This document shows positions 46,706 through 58,100 of a stretch of DNA of 64,000 nt, piece by piece. The stretch is from Diplosphaera chodatii (Eukaryota; Chlorophyta; Trebouxiophyceae; Prasiolales; Stichococcaceae). Under the pieces are notes generated by a model, which made no database searches, was not told the origin of the DNA, and worked only from the letters and a program-made list of their open reading frames with translations. The stretch covers positions 1,203,001-1,267,000 of the forward strand of contig JAALGY010000037.1 of assembly GCA_032358165.1 (NCBI GenBank), read 5' to 3'. The translations under genes were made by a program, and so were the position numbers. Positions within the stretch are counted from its first letter, which is position 1. The number at the start of each line of letters is the position of its first letter.

Positions 46706-49700
46706 ATGGATCTCGTCAGCAGTCCTGCGCTCGGCGGGGCGCTCGTCGCCCTTGCGGCTGTTGGTCTTGGGGGATGGCTCTTCTCCACACGTGAGTGTCT
46801 TCCTGCCTTCCTCTCAACCTTGCCCGCCAGCTTTGACCTTGCTGATATTAGGTGTCGGTTGAACTGGCTGCGGCGCAGTAGTGGTGCAGCGGACTGCCAC
46901 TAAGATCGTCAGCGCGCGCACCGCTGTGACGCAGCTTGCATACATATGTATACCGGTCATGGCGGGCTGCAAAGCTTGTGGTGTCCTCACTAAGTAATCT
47001 TGGGTACCTTGACTGCACATGAAATATGCCAGCTAATGGACGTGGGCTCTATGTGCAGGGAAGCCAAGCGAGGATGCTCTGCTCACGTGAGAATCCCTTG
47101 CTGCGCCACCTTGCCGAACACCAGGATGACTGCACAGTGTACTTTGTGTTGCTCGAGCTCCTGCCATGTTGTGTCTTGCGCACCTGCGTTGCTTGATAGC
47201 ATTACCATTGGTGTATGCCATGCGCGCCTGGCTGCACCAACTGGAGCACCGTGTCTGGTATCACATCACCAGCGCAATCTGCCTTTGACACGGTTGTACT
47301 GACGTGATGCAGGGACTGGACCGCCGCCACGCCGCCGTGGGCGGTGTTCAAGATCGCCAACGGGCTGGCGGCGCTGCTGGACCGGCTGCGGGATGCTGTG
47401 ACCCCGCCGCCAATCAGGGTGTTTCAGCACGTCTGGAGCTACACCCGCACCCAGGTGAGCTTGCTGCTGCTACCCGGTACAGGGCAGATGCTCTCATGCA
47501 CGCTGCGAACCGGTCAGTCGCGTGTGCACATTACATCATGGAACACACCTGCCATTGACACCAACAGAATCACGGAAAGCTGCTGCTTGCCAAATAAACA
47601 AGCGCTTCATGGGCTTATGACAGGTGTTGGGCGTGTTGGCGCACGCCAACATCGCCGATCACCTGGCCACCGGCCCAATGACGGCCGCTGAGCTCGCAGC
47701 TTTGACAGGTGTGCACATTGCAAGGCGCCTTGTCACTGTATGGCCTGCTGCACTGATAATCCCCAAAGCAGGCCCCCGAAGCTCTGCTTAGTGCTTGCGA
47801 CAGCAGTGAGGCTCTGCCGCCGGAACCCTCCATGATCGAGGCGTCTGCGCCACAGGACTGGACGAGGCGAAGCTGTTCCGGGTGCTGCGGCTGGCGGTGG
47901 CGCAGGACCTGCTGGGCGGCGGCGTGGACCGCTCCGGGGTGGCCCGCTTCCGCAACAATGCCATCTCCGCCACGCTGCGGGAGGACCACCCCAACTGCAC
48001 CCGGTGCGCTGGTAGTGCTATTTACCGCTGCGTATGCCCTGATGCAAGTGAGCTGATGAAGGTGGCAGATGGCTCCGCAGCCGGTGTCCTGTCCGCCGGC
48101 TGCTGTGTAAGTACCCGGCAGCGCCGCCTGGTGCACTGCACTGCCGGCAAGCGGCGGTGTGCAATGTGCTTGCTGCCTGGCCTGCAGGTACATGGTCCTT
48201 CACCAAGTAGAGGACTGCTTCCCCGCCTGGACCAGGGTGCGCCGTCTGCTTCCTGCAGCCTGATATGTGGGTGTGGCCCGTCTGGGTGCACCTGGCTTGC
48301 TTAACGACGAAGAGCACCCTCTCGCAGTCAGCACCGTAGTGCAGACTGGTGCTGCTTTGCCGCCTGCAGCTGTGGGCGGGCCTGCAGTCCGGCAAGACGC
48401 CCTGGGACCTAGAGCACCCCGACGAGGACTGCTGGACCTACTTCCGCAATAACCCCGAGCTGGAGAAGGTACGTGCTGGTCGCAAAATATTCCTGCGCCA
48501 GGTCTCAAGTTCTGTTGACCACTGCCAGCGTGCAGTCTGACCACTGAAATACGTCCTCAGGGCCGTCCTGCCTGTCGCAGGTGTTTTCCAAGGCGATGAT
48601 CTCGGTAGACAGCATGGGTGCGTCAGGAGCAAACCCCATAGCCATCTTGCTTTATATATGAGCGTCATGCGCAATTCCAGAGCCCGAGTCCTGTCAGGAA
48701 CATCTTTGAACCTTTGCTCTTCAACCCAAGGCTGTGCGTTGCAGGCCTCAAGGCGGTGCTTGCAGACTACGACTTCAGCAGGTTCAGCCGCGTCGTGGAC
48801 ATCGGCGGCGCCATGGGCAGCACACTGGCGGGCGTCCTGCGGCAGCAGCCGCACGCCACCGGCGTCCTGTTCGACCTGCCGCAGGTCGGCAGCCCTGGAA
48901 TAAATTTTGCTTGACCTGCTCATGCACCTCTGGTCACCAGCTTGGAGCCGATCCTACGAGTGGGCACAGCACGCGCGCTGCGGCAGGCAAAATTGCGGTC
49001 TAATGCCTGCTACTCCCCCCGGCAGTTCCGGTTACCCAGAAAGGCAGTCAGCAGGTCAGACTCATTGACACAGACGCAGCGACAATATAACACTTCAACG
49101 GCACTTCTATGAAATCCCACAGGTTGTGGAGCGTGCCGAGAAGATGTGGGGCCCCAGTGGCCAGTTCTCGGACATTGAAGCGACACGCATCAAGTTCTCG
49201 CCCGGCAGCTTCTTTGATGCTGGTAGGTCTTGGCGGGGGTGGCACAGTGCCTGCACCTGCTGGCTGACTGGAGGGTTCGCATCAAGTGCAGAGGGCTGAC
49301 AAATGCCTGCAACAATGCAGAGACTATCCCGGCAGCCAAGGGCCCAGGCGACCTGTTTGTGATGCGCGTCGTGCTGCACGATTGGTCCGATGCCAAGACG
49401 CTGGAGATCCTGACAAGCGTCCGCAAGGCCATTGGTGAGCCTCTGTGCTCCCGCACCCTGCTACCTGCATGGTCGTCACAGGTATCAAGTGGCATGTGGT
49501 GACGGCAACAGTTTTGTGATCTCCTGAACCCGCTGCCAGCCTGGCGCTCAGAAGTCAACAGGACGGACATCTGTCATCCTGTTGTGCATCACATACAGGC
49601 GATTCCGGTGCGACGCTGGCGATTGTAGAGATCATGCCCTCGGACACGCTGCCGACATTCGGCATCACGGAGCTCGCCGCCACTGTGGACATCCACATGC

Positions 49701-50056
49701 TGGCAATGCTGGACGGCATGGAACGCACCAAGGTAACGCAAACCTTCGTCTGTATGCATGCTCAGTCCGCTCAATCCGATCCTGACATCTCTGAGACCTT
49801 GACACACGGGCTGACTGAGAATCTCGTGCACTCAGTGGGGCAGCATGCACGGTCCTCATGCCAGGAATTCGTGAACTAGCATCTGAGTCTCCGGACGAGA
49901 CAGGTGTCTTCTGTCTACAATCACGTTATCACCCTGACGTGCTTGATGTGCACGCAGAGCCAGTGGGAGGCGCTGCTCCAGCAAACGGGGTTCAGGCTGA
50001 CCGCCACAAACCCGACCCGCAGCCCGTTCACTGTCACCGAGGCCAGGGGTGCCTAG
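46706..50056 (+). CDS. Family 2 O-methyltransferase 1, membrane-anchored
   Basis: S-adenosylmethionine-dependent methyl transfer to a hydroxyl, COMT/ASMT family; the substrate is unknown. Thirteen exons close in phase to 419 residues: 46706-46790, 47059-47086, 47313-47454, 47624-47708, 47856-48003, 48188-48236, 48370-48468, 48581-48617, 48745-48884, 49123-49222, 49321-49434, 49599-49732, 49958-50056. An N-terminal hydrophobic helix (GGALVALAAVGLGGWLF) precedes the dimerisation/helical region (RVLRLAVAQDLL), the SAM motif VVDIGGAMGSTL (exon 9), and VLHDWSD with the catalytic His (exon 11). Classical family members are soluble and lack this helix. The 28-base exon 2 was found because it alone restores the frame and matches its paralogue 380 bases downstream. 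Confidence 0.85.
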
Positions 50057-50435
50057 GAGAGGCCTCGGCGACGTCACAGGTCCCATGCCGATTTCCTTAG
50101 ACATGTCTGCATGAGGCTGCGTTGTCGCCCAGCAGGAGCAACGGGCACTCAGGAGTCACAGAGAGCATCCGCCCAGTGGCGCCATCGTGACCCTCCTTAC
50201 CGTATCTTCACGTTCGAATACCATTACAGAATGTTATTTGCAACGCATGCCCACGTACTTCTCCTTGCCGCATGACACCTCCATTGCCTGCGCTACTTAC
50301 ATGCTGCACTCCACATGAGCTGCAATGTGTTCCCTACACTGATCAGCCAACCCTGGAGTGCCCTGTCCGCATGCTGGGTGATCATGATTCAGCATGCGTC
50401 AGCGCGCTCTTCTGCTGGCCCTGGCGACAGACGAG
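50057..50435. other. Short intergenic region between tandem methyltransferases
   Basis: Contains the 3' untranslated region of methyltransferase 1 and the promoter of methyltransferase 2. Nothing else was recognised. An in-frame upstream ATG at 50394 could extend the second gene by 14 codons. Confidence 0.4.
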
Positions 50436-53219
50436 ATGGCGCCTGTGAGGCGCTTGATCGTCCTGATCACGGCTGCATTGGCTGCCGTGCTCCTGTACAA
50501 TGTTGGCCGGCAATGCATGGGTGCGCAAGCGCATTCATTGAGGATGTCATTCGGATGTGGCAGCTGTGGCTTGTTCATGTCCTGCAACCGCTGAAATGTG
50601 GTGCCTTGAGCCGATCCTATTTATAGCGTTTCGCCACGGTTGTCTTTTCTGCCATACAAGATCAGGTCGGGTAGCGATGCATGGCGCACATCAGATCGGA
50701 TCATGCATACGATGCAGGCCGGCAGTACGAGCGATCGCTGGACCGCAACTGGGCGGTCTTCCTGCCGCCGTGGCCCGCCTACCGGGCCGTCGTGTGGCTG
50801 GCGACGGCGCTGGACCGGGCGCGGGATGCGCTGGTACCGCCGCAGATCCGCATGATGGAGCACTCCATGGCCTTTTCGCGCACGCAGGTGTCACACTTGT
50901 TACTTTGCAATGCAATAAAGACAACATTGGTTCACTTTTCTGGCCACTGCGGGTCATGTTCGCCTGGTGCGAGGCGCACCGGGATGACAGCTGCTCCAGG
51001 TGCTGTGCTCACGGCAGTGTGAAGGCACAGGGCCAAGCTGGAAAGCAACGGTGACAGTGACTGTCCAGGTGGTGCATGTGCTGGCGGCTCTGCGGGTACC
51101 GGACCTCCTGGCCGATGGTCCCAAGACAGCAGAGCAGCTCGCCGGACCAGCAGGTGCTGCATGTTCAGCCACGAACACGCGCTTGGTGCCTGGCCAACTG
51201 CGCGCGCGAATGACAGGTCAAGACACCCACGGCAACAACATCATTACTGAGAACGCACCTCCTAAACCTTACCCAGGCGTGGCGTCGGCAGCCGCGCTGT
51301 GGCGGGTGCTGCGGCTGGCGGTCGCGCAGGGGGTCCTGGCGGGGTCGGCTGACGCCAGCGGCGCCGTGCGCTTCCGCAACACAGCGGTCTCAGCGACGCT
51401 GCGCTCAGATCACCCCAGCACAGTCAGGTTGGGACGCTGCTCTACTGTCCAGATGCGCTGATAAACCTCGATGTCTCCTGTTGCCAGCATCAAGCCGCAG
51501 TGGCCAACGTGCAAGCCGTGAGCAGGATGTCCGCCTGCCTCTTTGTTGCCAGCTTTGCAGCAGTGCTCAACACAATTTGGGCTCCCAGATGCTGCTGGTG
51601 GCGACCACCGTGTGCTGCCTGCCTCCCGCAGGGACTTCGTCATATTTCAGGGCCAGGAGATGCTGCCGGCCTGGGGCAGCCTGCTGCAGGGCCTGCGGTC
51701 GGGCAGCGTGCCGTGGGCCGAGGCGCACCCAGCCGAGGCGGCTGCGGGTCGCGACTTCTGGGGCTACCTTGAGGTGGGCCCCAAGTCGTTGTGGTGCAGA
51801 TGACCTGCATATTAGTGCACCGCTTTAGGCTGCGCTGCTGCTGTGAAACGAGCTTCACGACGATGACTCAAGCGGAATGTGGGCACGAGCATATGGGTGC
51901 TCACAACCACAGGCGCGCCCAGAGGTGGAGAAGCTGTTCTCAGGCGCAATGGCCAATGCCGACAACCTTGGTGAGGGCTTTGCAAGCTCAGTTCGCGCAG
52001 CTGCGGATGACGTCGGCGATGTACGTCTAGCAGCATGTTGGAAAGCTGCCACTGATGTGCATCCTCACATGCGCAGGCGTGCACGCCATGCTGATAGACT
52101 TCCCCTGGAAGCGCTTCGACCGTTTTGTTGACATCGGCGGCTCCAGCGGGTCCCTCCTGGCGGCACTACTGCAGCGGCACCCGAACAGCAGCGGCATTCT
52201 CTTTGACCTACCCCAGGTAGCGCTTCCCGCCTCGAACTCGGACAGCACCACCCTCTGATCTGAAGGAAATTGCATGGCAAGAAGGGACAGCATATCGCAA
52301 CAGTATGCATCGTGTGCAGATCGCCAGGCATGCGGAGGATGTCTGGCAGCAGAAGCAGGCGGCTCTGCTGCCGAGGGCGCAGTTTGTGGGCGGCAGCTTC
52401 CTGGAAGCAGGTGCCTGATGTGCATGAGCTCAGCACCCCGATTGCACTTGAAAGTTTGCGCAGACCCGTACAGTGCTGGCGAGATTGCTCAGGTCCGAGC
52501 TGACATCCACTGCTGCAGGCAGCATTCCGGCGGCACAGGGCAGCAGGGATGTGTACATGATGCGCACCATCCTGCACGACTGGTCCGACGAGCGTGCGGC
52601 GGAGATCCTCAGGAACACCCGCGCCGCCATAGGTAAGCTTCACACATACACTCATACAGAGATGAGATGCTTGCAGCATGCAGACGCACACCTGTGTGAT
52701 GCCGTCAGCATGCATTGGACTGCGGTCCATCCGCAGGCGCAGGCGCCGACATAAGCACAGGGAAACAAATGCAGGGATACAAAAGCGACCCTGAAAGCTG
52801 ACGCGCTGGAAGATGTGCGCAGGGAGCAGCAACGCGACCCTCGCGCTGCTGGAGCTGGCGCCCGCGGACGGCCTGCGCGAGCGCTTCGAGGGCCTCGTGT
52901 ACATGGACGTCCAGATGCTGACGGTGTGCGACGGCATGGAGCGCAGCGCGGTGAGGATTACTGGGTGAAAGTACAGTGGTGCCGTGAATGTCCAGCAGTT
53001 CCGGGGGCTTGAGCGTCTGATCACTCTGGCGCCCGTGCAGTGGGATCGTTGGCTGTGATGATGCTCCGCTGTGACGTTGCAATGGCTTGGGGCGAGTGTT
53101 ACCCTTCTGCTGCTGTGCAGGCTCAGTGGCGGAAGCTCTTTGCGGTGAGCGGTTTCCGCCTCACACGCGTTTGGCCGACGCGGGGCCTGCTGAAGGTGGT
53201 GGAAGCAGCCGCTGTGTGA
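50436..53219 (+). CDS. Family 2 O-methyltransferase 2, membrane-anchored
   Basis: Tandem paralogue of the preceding gene. Eleven exons close in phase to 420 residues: 50436-50520, 50718-50887, 51069-51153, 51277-51427, 51632-51773, 51913-51970, 52077-52216, 52320-52410, 52519-52632, 52823-52950, 53121-53219. Exon 1 encodes a hydrophobic helix (LIVLITAALAAVLLYNV) in the same place as in copy 1. The SAM-binding motif is FVDIGGSSGSLL (exon 7); ILHDWSDE (exon 9) carries the catalytic His. Intron positions and phases mostly match copy 1, but the 47.1/47.3-kb exon pair of copy 1 is one exon here and the middle region differs. Loop residues differ between copies, so substrate preference may have diverged. 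The substrate is unknown; phenolics or N-acetylserotonin are family precedents only. Confidence 0.85.
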
Positions 53220-53431
53220 GAAGTACCCGGTGGAACAGTGGGCATGCATCCACTTGGCAGCAAAAGCACGCCCTTCATGCAGTACAGACTCTATCAATGC
53301 AGCTTTCTGAAGTCATTTTGTCACATGGCGACTGACAGCCTTCAGACTAATACTGTTACATGCTAGATAGTATACATCATTTCAGTGTGCATGTGAGGTC
53401 ATGCACATGACATTTGACGATATTTAAAGGC

Positions 53432-54345
53432 ATGAGTAACTTAACGCTGCGGTGCATGCATCTCGGACCAACCGACATCAAGATGTTGAACACCATGTGC
53501 CATTTGAGCAGGTGCAGTGCTACAGTTTGGTTGTGACGTGCAAGTGGCATTCAAACATCATCTGCATAGTGCCACCGCATCAATGCAGTCTATGGGGGGC
53601 GGCAAGAATAATGACTGTGTGTGTTATATGCAGATTGCGGTTCTTCAGCATGGTCGATGACTGGTGCTGGAGGGAGTTTGCAATGATGCAAGGTATGTGC
53701 TTCATCTGTTTAAGTATGAGCATACGTCATGAGGCGTCGTGAGCTTGCATGGCCGCCTTGCCTGCAAAGTCATATTGCAAGCTCCAGGGCTTTATGTGCC
53801 GCCGCAGAACTAGACTGCTACGATCAAAGGTCGGGTCACCGCCTGCGGCAGCTGCACATTGCCAACTGCAGCGTGCAGTGCCTGTCGACCTGCAGAGCAC
53901 TGTCACAAGTGACACAGCTGCGGGTGCAATACGCTGCCGACGGCATGGCCATCCTCACTTCCGTGGCCAAGGCCATGCCACAGCTCGTCGTTCACGACCT
54001 CAGCTTCAGCAAACTGAAGTGAGCACCTACACACAGACTACTAGTGTCAGAGCGCTCAAGATGTTCGCATCACACATAGTGGTGGCCAGGCTTGCCTCTG
54101 TTGTGCAGCTGAAAGGGACCTACGTCGTGTCAGTGCAGAACGACCACGTGTGACTCTCCAGCAGGATGGTGCCCAGCGAGCTCGTTGCAACCCTGCAGCG
54201 GTGTGTCTGCCTGAGACGTCTGTGGTACGAGCTGTCCCCGCGCGAGCTGTCTCGCCAGACGGCGGACGCCCTGATGGGGGTGCAGTGCGCGGTGCCACGC
54301 ATGCGCTGGCACCTGGATCGATGGCGCGTGCCGCGATGTGTTTGA
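53432..54345 (+). CDS. Small leucine-rich-repeat-like protein
   Basis: Four proposed exons join in phase: 53432-53511, 53634-53692, 53808-54018, 54162-54345, giving about 177 residues. Repeating hydrophobic spacing is visible: NLTLRCMHLGP, HLSRLRFFSMVDD, RLRQLHIANCS, QVTQLRVQYAADG, PQLVVHDLSFSKL, CVCLRRLWYELSPREL. This resembles the degenerate leucine-rich repeats of plant and algal F-box/LRR proteins, but no F-box is seen here, so the gene may be 5'-truncated, may begin further upstream, or may be a decayed copy. The start is the first ATG after an in-frame stop at 53408-53410. Function unknown. Confidence 0.5.
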
Positions 54346-55108
54346 CGAAACGCGGAAGTACTGTACCAGAGTCTGCTGCGGCCGTGGCATCGTCCGACAA
54401 CATTTCACTCTTTCTGGGGAGGTGCCACGAGGTGGCGCCGACTGTGCCAAGTAAACCATATGCGTCTCCCTACAGCTTCATCCATACGTGTTACCCTTTG
54501 GGCAGTCTGCTGCCACGGTCAGCACCAGAAGCAGTGTGCCAGCCGCATTGAATGATGAGTTGTGAGACGCGCGGAGGCAGTAGAACGCATTCTAGGTGCC
54601 AGGTGCATGCATGTGGGTGCAACCCTCTGGAGCTGCAGGCAGTACAATTTGTGACGCCACGCATACCTACTTGTTTAGTGCGTAGTACGTGGTAAGATGT
54701 GTCTATTGATACAAACCACTGGCATATGCTGATACTGAAGATGTTGCACATGTTGCTGTCAATTGCACTACTCTGGCAGAGAGTGCCGGTGTACATAGCA
54801 GAACAGCTTAACGAGCTGGAGTTTGACCGGCCACGCTGCCATGAGTGCATGGTGCCAGACGCAAGCAGGTCCTGCGCAAACTTCTCCCGCATCCCGCAGC
54901 TGTCGACCAATCATGGCAATCAGCAGCCTCCACTGCAACCCAATGTTGTTCGAACCAAAGAACAGTCACAATGGTGCGGGCACATGTCGTACTTAAGCAT
55001 GCGGGGGCTGCCCCGGAAGGTGCTGCTGATGACCCTTCGAAGGCTTGCTGAGCAGATATGTAAGGTGGCATTGCCAACGCGTACTAGCCTATGCACTCGC
55101 CAAGCACC
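54346..55108. other. Convergent 3' intergenic region
   Basis: The LRR-like gene and the coiled-coil gene both end here. A plus-strand open frame over 54.7-55.3 kb has no family-like sequence, and its right end runs antisense to the coiled-coil gene's last exon. I see nothing else. Confidence 0.45.
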
Positions 55109-58100
55109 TCAGCGCGCACTGCTGTCCTGGACCGCCTCGACCTCCGACTGCCTCGCTGCCTCTGCGGGCTTGGCTGCATCAGCCGGCGACTTTGCGGCCT
55201 CCGGCGACCTGGCGGCCTCTATCGCCTTGGCGGGGCTGCCGCCGAGCGCGTCTGACAGCCGCCCCCGCAATGTGCTGGTGAAGGTGCCCATGCCTACACC
55301 CAAACGTAACAGTGGGGTCTTGGGTGCAGCAGGAAGACTTGAGTTGTGACCTTTTGAAGGTCAAGCAACAGCAAACCGCTGTCCCAGGGTGCACCCTGGG
55401 CCACCCCTGCAGCCCGCTGACACAGGCGCCAGCTCAGGCTGCTGAGGCTCCATGCCAGCATGGAACAGCGATGAGCACATTCAGTACAGACGCAACAGTC
55501 CGGATCACACCTGCCCCAAAGCCGCCGGCGCTGAAGCCGCCGCCGCCGTGCGACGCGGTGGCGCCAGCGGTCGAGCCATCGCCGCCGCCGCCGCCCCGGT
55601 CCATCGCCTCCAGCTCCGCCTTCAGCAGGTCCATCTTCTCGCTCATCTCCGCCTGCTTCTCGACGGCGCGGATGAGCGCGCGCTTCGTCTTCACGTAGTC
55701 ACCTGCAATCCAGGCAGTGCGTCAGGAAGGCAGATCGGGACTGCAGGTTCACCATGCCCCTGAACACCCCGGCGCAGCTGTGCAACACTGGCATCAGGCT
55801 GCAGCGTGGTACTCAATCGAGAATGGCAGTGACTGGTGGCCTGCAAATGCCAGCGTCAGAACGCCACACCCCGTTCTGCACAGGCACGCCGCGGAAGCAC
55901 AACTGTTTCCTTGAAAGGAGGCGGGTGCCGAGCAAGGCGCACTCTGCGTCTCCGCCATCTCCAGCTTGGAGCGCACGAGGTTGTCCATTAGCAGCTCGTT
56001 CTCCTCCCGCAGCCGCACCGACTCGAGCGTCTCCTCCGACAGCCCGCCCACGTCGCCCCAGCCCCACCCCAGCCGCGCGCCGCTGGCCCCATCTGTGTGA
56101 CGGCAGCCACAACTGGTTCCAGGACATGTCATATAGATCCAGCATGGGCCACTGCAGCTATGCCTAGTGGCTCCTGCAACGTGGTGACGTGGTCACCCTC
56201 CATGCTGCAAGCAGGAGGGTGGAGGCACAATGCATGTCAGCAGCCCGGTAGTAGGCCGACAGGTTCAGGCGGGATTGCCCGCTTGACAGGTGGGAGCACA
56301 CCTGCTGCCTGTGCGCCGGGTGCTGCGGTTGCGCCGCCGCTGCCGAGGCGCGGCGTCCCCCCTGGGGTGCTGCCCTCGCGCCTGGGCGTGCCGCCTGGCG
56401 ACCCTGTAGTGCCAACCTGACTGTCGGCGACTATACCCATCACTATAGAGGATGCCCGAGATGCCCCAGCGTGCTTGACACAAGCAGCACTGTTGGCCGT
56501 GTGTGCTCTGTTGCAACGGCCAGCACCTGATGCGCCGGAGCTGGTCTCTGCCGACTCCAGGGCGGCTGCCGCCGCCGGCCCCAGAGCCGCCGACAGCGTG
56601 GCCAGCTGCTTCTCCAGCCGCCGCATGCGCCTCTCGGATGCCTGCACTCGAACAGGAGGGTTGTTCAGACTGTCGTGGCAGTATCTGAGAAGCCAGTGGC
56701 AGCTCTGGTGGCAGCCAGTCTGGGAGCCATTGCGTGCCACACTGCATGAGAGCTGATGGCCTGCAGTACTGCTGGCCCCGCAGCCAGTGCGCACACAGGC
56801 AGGACCCCTGCAACATGCATCAGAGGAGCGCTGCTGACCTGGAGGTGTAAAAACAGTATGGCCACGGCCATGAAATTACTGAAAGGCATTATTTTAGGGT
56901 CTAGGGTTTAGGCAATGGGAGTTCCTATCACTTTCTTCCCACTTTAGCTTCATGGCCGTGGCCGTAGTGTTGCGCCTTAGCTGACCTGGTGGTCCACATG
57001 TGCGGCCTGAAGCGCGGCGCTGGACGCCTTGAGCCGCTCCTCCGCGTCCCGCAGCCGCTTGGCCGCCTCCTCCTCGCGCGCCCCCTGCCGCCGGCCCAGC
57101 TCCGCCAGCCGCCCCTGCATTGCGTCCAGTTGCTGCAGGGGGGGGGGGACACAGGAGGCAGATGTCAGCCGCCATGCACCGCGTCAGCCTGCCGACGCAG
57201 CGGCGGGTCCCACAGGCACCCTGCACCTGTGAGTACACCCACCAATCGCCCTCAACAGCAACTGCCCTCCTCATGCTTCCAATCAAAAACCTCAGCAGCA
57301 TGCTGCGGGTGCCCCTCAGGGGCCATGGCAGATGGCTGACCACTCACCGTCTGGTCCGGCGGCGTCGAGGCCGTGGTCAGCGCGGCCGCCAGCTCCGCCT
57401 CGAGCTTGGCTTTGTCCTCATCAGCGCGCTCTGCTGTGAGCGCCGCCTGCAACAGGTGCAGTGGCCGATGCGTTGAACTGCTCAAGCAGGTCATCGACAC
57501 ACGGTTCGGCAGGGTGGTCAGACAGGAGCATGCTGTGCGTGGTTTCGGAGAGCCTTCTGGTGTGCCTGCACATGTGGGCCGGCACCGCACCTTGGACAGC
57601 TGCGCCTGCATCATCTCCAGGCGGCTGGACAGCTCGGCGGCCCTGTACTTGAGCGCGCCCACATCCTCCGCCTGCACCGCATGCCAGTCTAGAGTACGAG
57701 GCCCAGGGCATCACCGCATTTTAAGTGCCCCTGACACAGCAGCCTGCTGACATGCGTGCCTGTGCTATACAAGGGCATGCCACATGATGCAGTGGCACAC
57801 CTCGACATGGTGGCTGTACATGCGGTACATGTTTTCGCGCTCCGCCGCCGAGATGGCCGAGTGCTCCGCATCCGCAGATGCGCCGCGGCTGGGGGCGGCA
57901 CCCCCTGGAGCAGCGCCCGCGGCTGCCGCCTCCGCCCCTGCGGTGCCGGTGACAGGGCTGGAAGTTCCCGCTGCTGCTGGTGCTGCTGCTGCTGGTGGTG
58001 GTGCCCCAGCGCCTGGAGCGGCAGCCCTGCCGCCGTCAGCAGGCGCGCTGGGGTCTGACGCTGCGGCACCAGCATCGCCGCCAAGGCCGTTCCATACAGC

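Noticed and set aside
54699..55349. 216-codon plus-strand open frame as a gene
   Set aside because: It overlaps the last coiled-coil exon in antisense and lacks recognisable motifs or splice-consistent extension.
56892..56912. Chromosome-end telomere
   Set aside because: Only about two and a half degenerate repeat units are present and genes lie on both sides; it is at most an interstitial relic.
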